From the NCBI RefSeq assembly GCF_002002885.1, contig NZ_CP019510.1, positions 3,348,001-3,412,000 on the forward strand: DNA of 64,000 bases, read 5' to 3'. The translations under genes and the position numbers were made by a program. Within the stretch, counting starts at the first letter, position 1. Each line of letters opens with the position of its first letter. Source of the stretch: Janthinobacterium sp. LM6 (GTDB lineage: Bacteria; Pseudomonadota; Gammaproteobacteria; Burkholderiales; Burkholderiaceae_D). Positions 8,480 to 16,515 of the stretch are shown piece by piece. The notes under the pieces were generated by a model. It worked only from the letters and a program-made list of their open reading frames with translations. It was not told the origin of the DNA and made no database searches.

Positions 8480-9213
8480 GTCAGCTCCAGGGAAGGGTAG
8501 TGCGGCAGGGAAGACGTATCGAAGGCCAGGCAGGGGATGTCGTCGGGACGGCGCGACAGGTGCAGATACGGCGGCAGGCTGGCGGCCATCGCTTGCCAGC
8601 GCCCGCAGCGAATGAAGGTGGCCGTGCCCAGCGCGTGCGTGCCCAGGCGCGCATGGGCGCCCAGCGAGGCGCGGTTGAAGCGCGAGATGCGGCTGCACGT
8701 CCAGCGCACGCCCTGCGCGTGCAGCACGGCGTTGGCTTCTTCCCACAGGCGCGCGAAGACGAGGCTGCCGCGCCGTTCGGGATGCACCCACACGTCCAGG
8801 TCCCACGACGACTGATTTGAGGCCAGCGCATAGCGGGCGCGCACCTCGTCTTCCTGGCAGCCGTGGCGCAGCAGCCAGATCCAGCCCAGCATGCCCGACG
8901 CGTCGCGCGCCACCAGGCATTGCGCGCCTTGCCGGTAGCGTTCGCGCAGGGCGCCGGGCCGGCGTGCGGGACCGGGCGGCAAGTCCGCTTCCGCCAGGCA
9001 AGGCGTCACCTTGATCGACTGGCCGCGCCCGCGGCACAGCGAACCGGGCGCCACGGCCTGCGCGACGAATTGATAACGATATAGCGCGCAGCGACCGCCC
9101 GGCACGCTTTCCAGCAGGCGCGCCACGGCCAGCCAGGCGCTGTCGCGCCAGCCCAGCTGATCGAGGCTGGCGGCAAGGCGTTGCAGCAGGGGAAATCGTG
9201 GGGACAGGGCCAT
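8458..9213 (-). CDS. GNAT-type N-acetyltransferase, exosortase A-associated
   Basis: A 251-residue protein with the look of a GNAT acyltransferase. A beta-strand WDLDVWVHPERRGSLVF (middle) matches the acyl-CoA-binding region, and a later NRASLGAHARLG segment matches the C-terminal GNAT strands. A similar protein recurs beside the ACP and hydrolases in exosortase A loci. The start is uncertain: an in-frame ATG lies at 9255, but neither has a clear ribosome site, and 9213 leaves the FPLLQRLAASLDQLGW helix intact. It is the first gene of the minus operon ending at 4482. The acceptor is unknown. Confidence 0.72.
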   Translation of the reverse strand: MALSPRFPLLQRLAASLDQLGWRDSAWLAVARLLESVPGGRCALYRYQFVAQAVAPGSLCRGRGQSIKVTPCLAEADLPPGPARRPGALRERYRQGAQCLVARDASGMLGWIWLLRHGCQEDEVRARYALASNQSSWDLDVWVHPERRGSLVFARLWEEANAVLHAQGVRWTCSRISRFNRASLGAHARLGTHALGTATFIRCGRWQAMAASLPPYLHLSRRPDDIPCLAFDTSSLPHYPSLELTCRILKQ

Positions 9214-9316
9214 GGCGGTAACGGATGGGGCGGCTATGCAGCCAACGCTGTCCATTAGAGCGCAGCGGCCAGCGGCGGTCTTGCGCCGGCTCAAGCTGTG
9301 TTGCTGAAACTGTTAA

Positions 9317-9358
9317 TTGATCAAAATCAAGACCGCTGTGGCCGTTTGTCTGAATCAT
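9317..9358 (+). promoter_or_regulatory. Perfect Fnr/Anr box with class II promoter spacing
   Basis: TTGAT-CAAA-ATCAA at 9317-9330 matches the Fnr/Anr consensus at all ten defined positions. AATCAT at 9353-9358 is a plausible -10 element (4 of 6). With a start site near 9365, the box centre falls at -41.5, the standard class II activation distance, and no good -35 is needed. It points at the AMP ligase at 9400. No -10 was seen at the matching distance for the divergent operon. Confidence 0.72.
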
Positions 9359-9399
9359 AGGGGAATGCATGGCAATCATGGCAACCCGGGGATGAAACG

Positions 9400-11010
9400 A
9401 TGGCGACACTGATACACGATCTGATCTTTGAAACGGCGCAGCGCGCGCCGCAGGCGCCGGCCCTGTCGTGGCAGGGCGAGGAAATGCACTATGCCGCGCT
9501 GGCGCAATCCGTGCGCGAGGCGGCCTGCACGCTGCTGGCCCTGGGCTTGCAGCGTGGCGCGCGCGTGGCCGTGTACCTGGAAAAACGCCCGGAAAACGTC
9601 AGCGCCATGTTCGGTGCGGCGGCGGCCGGCGGCGTGTTCGTGCCCGTCAATCCGCTGCTCAAGCCGGAGCAGGTGGCGTACATCCTGGCCGATTGCAACG
9701 TGGACATCCTCGTCACCTCGCGCGAACGCCTGGCGCAGCTGGGCCCGGCGCTGGCCGCCTGCCCGGACTTGCGCACGGTGCTGCTGACGGGCGAAGCGCT
9801 GCCCGAATCGCGCCTGGGCAAGGTGCGCGTGCTGGCGTGGACCGCCGTGCCCGCCAACGTGCCCGCCGGCGCTGCGCCCGCGCCCAGGCCGCACGCGGTG
9901 ATCGACGCGGACATGGCCGCCATTCTATATACCTCGGGCAGCACGGGGCGGCCGAAAGGCGTGGTGCTGTCGCACCGCAACATGCTGGCGGGCTCGCTCA
10001 GCGTGTCGGGCTATCTGCGCAACACGCCGGACGACCGGATTTTGTGCGTCCTGCCGCTCAGTTTTGATTACGGCCTGAGCCAGCTGACGACGGCGTTTGC
10101 CAGCGGCGCCTGCGCCGTGCTGATGAATTATCTGCTGCTGCGCGATATCGTCGAAGCCGTCGAGCAGGAAGCCATCACGGGACTGGCCGCCGTGCCGCCC
10201 CTGTGGGTGCAGCTGTCGCAGCTGAGCTGGCCCTTGTCCACGCCCTTGCGCTACATCACCAATTCGGGCGGCGTGATGCAGCGCTCCACGCTCGACCGGC
10301 TGCGCCAGTCGCTGCCGCGCGTGCAGGTGTACCTGATGTATGGCTTGACGGAAGCGTTCCGCTCGACCTACCTGGCGCCGGAACAGCTGGAGCGGCGCCC
10401 CGATTCCATCGGGCAAGCGATCCCCAACGCGGAAGTGCTGGTGCTGCGCCCGGACGGCAGCGTATGCGGCACGGACGAACCGGGCGAACTCGTGCACCGT
10501 GGCGCGCTGGTGGCGCTCGGCTACTGGAACGATGCGGCGCGCACGGCCGAGCGCTTCAAGCCGCTGCCGCCCCAGGCGAGCGGCCTGGTGTTGCCGGAAC
10601 TGGCCGTCTGGTCGGGCGACACGGTGCGCCGCGATGCGGACGGCTACCTGTATTTCGTGGGCCGCAGCGACGACATGATCAAGACGTCCGGCTACCGGGT
10701 CAGCCCGGCCGAGATCGAGGAAGTCGTGTATGCGAGCGGGCTGGTGGGCGAGGCGGCCGCGCTGGGCTTGCCCCATGCCGTGCTGGGCCAGGCCATCGCC
10801 TTGCTCGTCACGCCCGCGCCGGGCGTGGAATTGCTGCGCGACAGCGTGCTGGCCGCCTGCCGCGCGCGCCTGCCCAGCTATATGGTGCCGCTGTGGGTAG
10901 ACATCCGCGACGGCGTGTTGCCGCGCAATCCGAACGGCAAGATCGACCGCCCCTTGCTGGCCCGGGAACTGGCGCATGCGTATGCGGTCCAATCAGGAGA
11001 TGCGGCATGA
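9400..11010 (+). CDS. Acyl-CoA ligase (AMP-forming), exosortase A-associated
   Basis: A 536-residue member of the acyl/aminoacyl-adenylate family (TIGR03098 type). The motifs are complete: YTSGSTGRPKG (residues 177-187), YGLTE in the middle, the hinge SGDTVRR...GYLYFVGRSDDMIKTSGYR, and PNGK with the catalytic Lys514. It should activate a carboxylate as AMP ester and hand it to CoA or to the ACP encoded at 8234. It is the first gene of a three-gene plus operon (ligase, decarboxylase, asparagine-synthase-like) joined by ATGA overlaps, and lies downstream of a perfect Fnr-type box. The substrate is unknown. Confidence 0.92.
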   Translation: MATLIHDLIFETAQRAPQAPALSWQGEEMHYAALAQSVREAACTLLALGLQRGARVAVYLEKRPENVSAMFGAAAAGGVFVPVNPLLKPEQVAYILADCNVDILVTSRERLAQLGPALAACPDLRTVLLTGEALPESRLGKVRVLAWTAVPANVPAGAAPAPRPHAVIDADMAAILYTSGSTGRPKGVVLSHRNMLAGSLSVSGYLRNTPDDRILCVLPLSFDYGLSQLTTAFASGACAVLMNYLLLRDIVEAVEQEAITGLAAVPPLWVQLSQLSWPLSTPLRYITNSGGVMQRSTLDRLRQSLPRVQVYLMYGLTEAFRSTYLAPEQLERRPDSIGQAIPNAEVLVLRPDGSVCGTDEPGELVHRGALVALGYWNDAARTAERFKPLPPQASGLVLPELAVWSGDTVRRDADGYLYFVGRSDDMIKTSGYRVSPAEIEEVVYASGLVGEAAALGLPHAVLGQAIALLVTPAPGVELLRDSVLAACRARLPSYMVPLWVDIRDGVLPRNPNGKIDRPLLARELAHAYAVQSGDAA

Positions 11011-12263
11011 AGGACTTGATACGCTCGAACAATACGGAATTGCCGTCGCACGCACCGCTGTGCCAGTTCGCAGTGGAAAACGACATGCTGCAGCTGGGTG
11101 GTGTTTCCCTGCGCCGGCTGGCCCAGCGGGTGGGCAGCACGCCGTTCTACGCTTATGAGCGGGCGCACATCGCGCGGCGCGTGGCGGATTTGCGCGCCGC
11201 CTTGCCTGCCGGCGTGCACGTGCATTACGCCATGAAGGCCAACCCCATGCCGGCCGTGGTGCAGTGGCTGGCGGGCCTGGTCGACGGCATCGACGTGGCG
11301 TCCGGCGGCGAACTGGCCACCGCGCTCGATACGCCCATGCCGGCCGAACGCATCAGTTTTGCGGGGCCGGGCAAGAGCGACGCAGAACTGGCGCGGGCCG
11401 TGGCCGCTGGCGTGCTGGTCAACGTGGAATCGGGCGCCCAGCTGGAACGCCTGGCGCTGGCCAGCGAACGGCTGGGCCTGACGGCCAGGGTGGCCGTGCG
11501 CGTGAATCCCGATTTCGCCTTGCGCCGCACGGGCATGCGCATGGGCGGCGGGGCGCAGCCGTTCGGCGTCGACGCGGCCCTGGTGCCGGCGCTGCTGGGC
11601 CGCATCGGCCAGCTGGGACTGGATTTTCATGGCTTCCACCTGTATGCGGGTTCGCAAAGCCTGTCGGCGCCAGCCTTGGCCGAAGCACAGGCGCTCAGCG
11701 TGCAACTGGCCCTGCAACTGGCCGACAGCGCGCCGTCGCCCTTGCGCACCCTGAATATCGGCGGCGGCTTCGGCGTGCCGTATTTTCCCGGCGACCAGGC
11801 GCTCGGCCTGGCACCCGTGGCCGAAGGCTTGCAGCGGCAGCTCGCCATCCTGGACCAGGCGGCGCCCGGCGCGCGCCTGAACCTGGAACTGGGCCGCTAT
11901 CTGGTGGCCGAGGCGGGGGTGTATGTGTGCAAGGTGCTTGAACGCAAGGTGTCGCATGGACAGGTATTTCTCGTGACGGATGGCGGCTTGCACCATCACC
12001 TGGCCGCTTCCGGCAACTTTGGCCAGCTGATCCGCAAGAATTATCCGGTCGCCATCGGCAACCGGCTGCTGGGCGGGCCGCGCGAAGTGGCCTCCGTCGT
12101 GGGGCCGCTGTGCACGCCGCTGGACTTGCTGGCCGATCAAATGGAGATGGCGCGCGCCGAGGAAGGCGACCTGGTGGTGGTGTTCCAGTCGGGTGCGTAC
12201 GGCTTGACGGCCAGCCCGACGGCGTTTCTCGGCCATCCGCTGCCGGCCGAGGTGCTCGTATGA
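11007..12263 (+). CDS. PLP-dependent decarboxylase, exosortase A-associated
   Basis: A 418-residue fold-III (alanine-racemase-fold) decarboxylase of the DAP/ornithine decarboxylase group (TIGR03099 type). Lys77 in VHYAMKANP is the PLP-binding lysine. GGGFGVPY binds the phosphate, and GPLCTPLD carries the second-site Cys that acts in the neighbouring subunit. The enzyme would turn an amino-acid-like substrate into an amine. It starts inside the stop of the ligase gene (ATGA at 11007-11010), and its own stop overlaps the next start (12260-12263). The specificity residues cannot be read reliably. Confidence 0.92.
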   Translation: MKDLIRSNNTELPSHAPLCQFAVENDMLQLGGVSLRRLAQRVGSTPFYAYERAHIARRVADLRAALPAGVHVHYAMKANPMPAVVQWLAGLVDGIDVASGGELATALDTPMPAERISFAGPGKSDAELARAVAAGVLVNVESGAQLERLALASERLGLTARVAVRVNPDFALRRTGMRMGGGAQPFGVDAALVPALLGRIGQLGLDFHGFHLYAGSQSLSAPALAEAQALSVQLALQLADSAPSPLRTLNIGGGFGVPYFPGDQALGLAPVAEGLQRQLAILDQAAPGARLNLELGRYLVAEAGVYVCKVLERKVSHGQVFLVTDGGLHHHLAASGNFGQLIRKNYPVAIGNRLLGGPREVASVVGPLCTPLDLLADQMEMARAEEGDLVVVFQSGAYGLTASPTAFLGHPLPAEVLV

Positions 12264-14242
12264 GCGGCCTGTGCGGTTGGCTGGCAGCGCCTGGCGGGGG
12301 GGCGCACGGCGCTGCCGGCCTTGCCGCCGCGCAAGGCGGCACGGCGTCCGATGGCGCCGCGCCCAGCGCGCCCACCGCGCTGGCAAGCATGGCGGCGCCC
12401 CTGTCGCGTTTCGATGGCGCGCCGCTGGCCAGCAGCTTGAGCGAAGTGGGCGGCGTGGCCGTGGCCGCCATCGACGGCAGTCGCCATGTGTATCAGCAAG
12501 ATGGCTTGCAAGTGGCCCTGTGGGGCCGGCCCGAGCTCGACGGCTCGGCCGACGACGTGGCGTACCGCCTCGCTTCCCTGTGGCTGAGCCGGGGCGTGGC
12601 CGCCTGCGCCAGCCTGTCCGGGCCCTTCGCGCTGGCCATCCTCGACGCCTTTTCCGGCTCGGCCCTGCTGGCCGTGGACCGCGCCGGCATGCATCCGCTC
12701 AGCTATGCGGGCAATGCGCAAGGCCTGTTCTTTGCCTCTTCGGCGGACGCCTTGCTGGCCCATCCGTCCGTGCGGGGCGCGCTCGATCCGCAGGCACTGT
12801 ATAACTATTTATACTTCCACATGGTGCCCGGCCCGGCCACGGCTTACCTGGGCCAGCAGCGCCTGCTGCCCGGCGAATACCTGCATATGCGGGGCGGCAA
12901 GCAATGCAAGGGCAGCTATTGGCAGCTGGCCTTCCAGGAGCCGGCGGCGCGCACGCGCACGCGGGCCACCTTTGCCAGCAACAAGCAGGAATTCCTGCGC
13001 CTGCTGCGACTGGCCGTGGAAAGCAGCCTGGGCGCGGATGGGGCGGACACGGGGGCGTTTCTCAGCGGCGGCACGGACAGTTCCACCCTGGCTGCCATCA
13101 TGGGGCAAGTGACCGGCCGGCCCGCGCGCACGTATTCCATCGGCTTCGACTTTCCCGGCTATGACGAAATGGCGTATGCGCGCCTGGCCGCCAGCCATGC
13201 GGGCAGCCTGCACCACGAACGCTATGTGACGCCAGGCGACGTGCTGGCCGCCATCCCCGCCATGGCGGCCATTTTCGACCAGCCGTTCGGCAATGCCTCG
13301 GCCATTCCCGCTTACTATTGCGCGCAGATGGCGCGCGAGGATGGCGTGACGCGCTTGCTGGGCGGCGACGGCGGCGACGAACTGTTTGGCGGCAATGAAC
13401 GTTATGCGCACCAGGCCTTGCTGTCGCAGTACGAGCGCTTGCCCGTCATCTTGCGCCAGGCCATCATCGAACCGCTGCTGTTCCGTGAACAGAAGGGAAA
13501 GCCTTGGCGCCTGGGCGACAAGGCGCGCCGCTACATCGAGCAAGCCAGCCTGCCGCTGCCGGCCCGCCTCGACAGCTATAACTTGCTGCTGCGCCATGGC
13601 TACCGCACGGTGCTGGAAGCGGGCTTTATCGACACCATCGACCCCGGCATGGCGCCTGGCTGCGTGAATGGCGCGTATTGGGAGCGGCAAGGCCAGGGCT
13701 TGAGCCAGATCAATGAACTGCTGGCCCTGGACATGCGCTTTACCCTGGCCGACAACGACTTGTTCAAAGTGCGCAAGGCGTGCGAGCTGGCCGGCGTGGA
13801 AGCGGCGTTTCCCTTCCTGCACGATGCGATGGTGGCGTTTGCCGCGCGCCTGGCGCCGCGGGACAAGCTCGACGGACAAAACTTGCGGCCGTTCTTCAAG
13901 CGGGCGCTGGCCGAGATCTTACCGCCGGCCATCGTGCGCAAGAAAAAGCACGGTTTCGGCCTGCCTTTCGGCCAGTGGCTGCACAGCCACGTGCCGCTGC
14001 GCGAGTTTGCCTTCGACAACCTGACCCAGCTGCGCGGGCGCGGCATCGTGCGGCCGGCCTTCATCGACGATCTGCAAGGGCGCTTGCTGGCGGAACACCC
14101 GGCCTATCACGGCACCATGGTGTGGCTGCTGCTGATGCTGGAACAGTGGCTCAGCCAGCATCCGGGCGCGCTGGGTGCGCTTGCCGGCGGTTTTGCCGCA
14201 TGCGCCACAGAAACGCCAGCCGTCCTCGATCCCACGGCGTAA
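12260..14242 (+). CDS. Asparagine-synthase-like enzyme with degenerate glutaminase domain
   Basis: A 660-residue two-domain protein. The C-terminal synthetase half is intact: the PP-loop SGGTDSS (residues 269-275), RLLGGDGGDELFGGNERY, and the C-terminal KKKHGFGLPFGQWL segment. The N-terminal half starts MSGLCGW, so Cys is at position 5, not 2, and the RHRGPD and NGEIYN motifs of working glutaminases are missing. The N-terminus is also Ala/Gly-rich. It probably adenylates a carboxylate and joins it to an amine that is not glutamine-derived (inference). Compare the amidotransferase at 34802-36787, which has all these motifs. Its last 92 bases overlap the convergent deacetylase gene. Confidence 0.85.
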   Translation: MSGLCGWLAAPGGGAHGAAGLAAAQGGTASDGAAPSAPTALASMAAPLSRFDGAPLASSLSEVGGVAVAAIDGSRHVYQQDGLQVALWGRPELDGSADDVAYRLASLWLSRGVAACASLSGPFALAILDAFSGSALLAVDRAGMHPLSYAGNAQGLFFASSADALLAHPSVRGALDPQALYNYLYFHMVPGPATAYLGQQRLLPGEYLHMRGGKQCKGSYWQLAFQEPAARTRTRATFASNKQEFLRLLRLAVESSLGADGADTGAFLSGGTDSSTLAAIMGQVTGRPARTYSIGFDFPGYDEMAYARLAASHAGSLHHERYVTPGDVLAAIPAMAAIFDQPFGNASAIPAYYCAQMAREDGVTRLLGGDGGDELFGGNERYAHQALLSQYERLPVILRQAIIEPLLFREQKGKPWRLGDKARRYIEQASLPLPARLDSYNLLLRHGYRTVLEAGFIDTIDPGMAPGCVNGAYWERQGQGLSQINELLALDMRFTLADNDLFKVRKACELAGVEAAFPFLHDAMVAFAARLAPRDKLDGQNLRPFFKRALAEILPPAIVRKKKHGFGLPFGQWLHSHVPLREFAFDNLTQLRGRGIVRPAFIDDLQGRLLAEHPAYHGTMVWLLLMLEQWLSQHPGALGALAGGFAACATETPAVLDPTA

Positions 14243-15086
14243 AGCGCGGCAGCTGCAGCAGGTCGAGATCCGCGCCGGGGCGCGCCACGCCCCAGTCCGT
14301 CGCGACGGCCGCCTGGAAACCGAGGCGCTTGACCATCGCCACGTGCGGCGCGCCATAATCGCGCCCGGCCTTGCCGTTCGGATAGGCAAACAGGGTGACG
14401 GGCGCCTGGACCAGGCTTTCCAGCTGCCGCTTGCCATTCGCGATGTCCAGCTGCGCGGCCCGCTCCGCCAGGGTCGATAGAATCGGATGGCTGGCCGTGT
14501 GCCCGCCCAGCGTCATGCCGGCCCCGTGCAGCTGGCGCAGTTGCGCCGTGCTCAGCATGGCTGGCGCGCTTGCCCGGGCGCCCGCCTGGCGGCGGATCTG
14601 CATGGCCAGCCGCTGGCGCTGCGCGAAGGGCAGGTATTTGAGCCGGCCCAGCAAGGTGGCGATGGCCGCCTGCCGCTGCGCCAGGGTGGCGACAGGGAAG
14701 GTGCCCAATTCCTGTGCGCGCAAGTCCAGCACGGCGCCTGGCGCCTGGCGCACGGCGTCGATCACCGTGTCGTTCCACATCTGTCCCCCGTCCAGGTAGC
14801 CCGTGGCGATAAAGAACGTGGCATGCAAGCCGTGGCGCAGCAGCAGCGGCAGGGCGACTTGCGCATTGTCCGCATAGCCGTCGTCGAAGGTGATGCAGGC
14901 GGCGCGCGGCGGCAGGCTGCCGTCCTGCAGGCGCCGCACGGCATCGCCCAGCGGCAGCGGCGTATAGAATCGCTTTAACAGGCGCAACTGGCGCTGGAAC
15001 AGGGCCGCATCGACTTCGCCGGGAAACAGCGGGTCGGGCCGCGCCAGCACGCGGTGGTAGATCAGGATGGACAAGGCGGCCGTCAT
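14151..15086 (-). CDS. Polysaccharide deacetylase family protein
   Basis: A 311-residue NodB-type carbohydrate esterase (CE4). It starts with an ILIYHRV strand, carries the metal/catalytic motif TFDDGYADN (about residues 66-74), the second motif HTASHPILS, and a late FAYPNGKAGRDYG. No signal peptide is evident, so it may act on lipid-linked sugars on the inner face or be exported by another route. Its ATG overlaps the stop of the O-glycosylation ligase (15083-15086), making a two-gene operon. Its C-terminal end runs 92 bases into the end of the convergent gene. It differs from the DUF3473-type deacetylase at 41975. Confidence 0.85.
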   Translation of the reverse strand: MTAALSILIYHRVLARPDPLFPGEVDAALFQRQLRLLKRFYTPLPLGDAVRRLQDGSLPPRAACITFDDGYADNAQVALPLLLRHGLHATFFIATGYLDGGQMWNDTVIDAVRQAPGAVLDLRAQELGTFPVATLAQRQAAIATLLGRLKYLPFAQRQRLAMQIRRQAGARASAPAMLSTAQLRQLHGAGMTLGGHTASHPILSTLAERAAQLDIANGKRQLESLVQAPVTLFAYPNGKAGRDYGAPHVAMVKRLGFQAAVATDWGVARPGADLDLLQLPRFTPWDRGRLAFLWRMRQNRRQAHPARPDAG

Positions 15087-16369
15087 GGCTGCTCCGCGAC
15101 GGCCGTGCGGGGCTTGGCCTGGCGCGAGGTCGGGGCCGGCGCCTGCTGTTCGACGACGATGCGCGTGGCGATCAGGGCGGCCATCAGGTAGTACGGCATG
15201 TCGAAATACAGCAGGCTGAGGAAGGCGCCGCCCACGGCAAAGCCGATCAGGCTGGCCTGGCTCATGGTGGCCAGGCCGTGCGCCCAGCGCAGGTCCGGCT
15301 TGCCCCGCGTGCGGCGGATGATGGCCGCCGCCGTGCGCCAGGTGGCGATGCCCAGCGCCAGATAAATGAGCAAGCCGATAAAGCCGTGTTCGCCCAGCGC
15401 CTGGAAGTAGATGCTGTGCGCCGCGTGCACATCCATGGGGTTCGGCGCATAGCGGGCGAAGACGGCGGCGTCGGAGACGTCGAAGCCGCCGCCGGAAAAG
15501 CGGTCGCGCGCCAGGTTCCAGGCCATGCGCCACGCATTCAGGCGGCCCATGGCGGATTCGTCGTCCTGGTAGGTATTGATGGTGTCCATGCGTTCGGCCC
15601 AGCGTTCGGGCATGAAGGCCAGCAACAGCGGCGTGACCGCGGCGAGCAGCGCGCCCAGCACCAGCTTGCGGTCGCTTTTCAGCCACATGAACAGGCCCAT
15701 GGCGGCGATGGCCAGCAAGCCGCCGCGCGAATACGAGCCCAGCGCGGCCAGGGCCGACAGCAGCATGGCCCCGGACAAGCCGTGGCGCAGCCAGCGCCGG
15801 TCCGTGTTTTGCTGCAGATAATACATGAGGGGAATGGTGATGATCAGGGCCAGGGCCAGCGCGTTGTTATCGCCGATAAACGTGTCTTCCGGCCCCCACA
15901 CCCTTTCCGTGCCGCCGCTGCGGATGGTGAAGATGCCGCCTTTCACGCCGTAGTAGCCGATCGAGCCCACCAGCACCCAGACCAGGCGCACGATATCGCG
16001 CCGCGAGCGTATCACCATCATCACGACAAAGCTCATCAGCATGATCTTCATGACCTTGTTCCACTGCACCCACGACGACTGGGGCAGCAGGGCGAACGGC
16101 GCCGTCACGTTCATCCACGCGACGAACAGCAGCAGCAGCACGCTGACGGGGGTCAGCGGCAAGTTCTTCGGTTCGCGCGTCATTAGCAGGCCCAGCAGGG
16201 TGGCGATGGCGATGATGAAGGCGAACGGCATGTGGGTGGCGAAACCCCAGCCCTGCGTGTGCGGGTTCATGACGCTGACCCAGACCCACATCAGGCCGCC
16301 GATGGCCGGCGCCTTCAGGATGAAGGGCAGCGAACCCAGGATGATGACGGTGATCAATATGTCGCGCAT
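15083..16369 (-). CDS. Putative O-glycosylation ligase, exosortase A-associated
   Basis: A 428-residue polytopic membrane protein of the Wzy/WaaL superfamily (TIGR03097 type), starting MRDILITVIILGSLPFILKA. About ten membrane helices are visible. The large periplasmic loop holds VHAAHSIYFQALGEHGFIGL, the usual His/Glu ligase region. It would move the finished glycan to a protein or polymer acceptor outside the membrane. The ATG at 16369 is preferred: the upstream in-frame codon at 16423 is a TTG lying on a regulatory palindrome, and AGGAG lies about a dozen bases before 16369. Confidence 0.86.
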   Translation of the reverse strand: MRDILITVIILGSLPFILKAPAIGGLMWVWVSVMNPHTQGWGFATHMPFAFIIAIATLLGLLMTREPKNLPLTPVSVLLLLFVAWMNVTAPFALLPQSSWVQWNKVMKIMLMSFVVMMVIRSRRDIVRLVWVLVGSIGYYGVKGGIFTIRSGGTERVWGPEDTFIGDNNALALALIITIPLMYYLQQNTDRRWLRHGLSGAMLLSALAALGSYSRGGLLAIAAMGLFMWLKSDRKLVLGALLAAVTPLLLAFMPERWAERMDTINTYQDDESAMGRLNAWRMAWNLARDRFSGGGFDVSDAAVFARYAPNPMDVHAAHSIYFQALGEHGFIGLLIYLALGIATWRTAAAIIRRTRGKPDLRWAHGLATMSQASLIGFAVGGAFLSLLYFDMPYYLMAALIATRIVVEQQAPAPTSRQAKPRTAVAEQP

Positions 16370-16409
16370 GAAGGGGGATGCTCCTGGTGTTGCCCGGGTT
16401 GCCAAGGTC

Positions 16410-16450
16410 TTGATGCCTGTCAACGGGCTGGCGGGCAGGCTCAGTACACT
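16410..16450 (+). promoter_or_regulatory. Fnr-type box and -10 element before the 16516 operon
   Basis: TTGAT-GCCT-GTCAA at 16410-16423 matches the Fnr/Anr consensus at nine of ten positions. TACACT at 16445-16450 is a -10-like hexamer 21 bases later. The orientation fits the plus-strand glycan operon that starts at 16516. The position on the minus side gives no -10. This is the same layout as at 9317 and 48026. Confidence 0.55.
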
Positions 16451-16515
16451 GGTTCAATACCGCCCGGCGTTGTTGAAACTGCCAATCAGTTTTGTCATGG
16501 TAAGACCAAGGAGGC

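Noticed and set aside
10878..12386. A 502-codon minus-strand open frame
   Set aside because: Antisense to the decarboxylase gene, with no recognisable fold.
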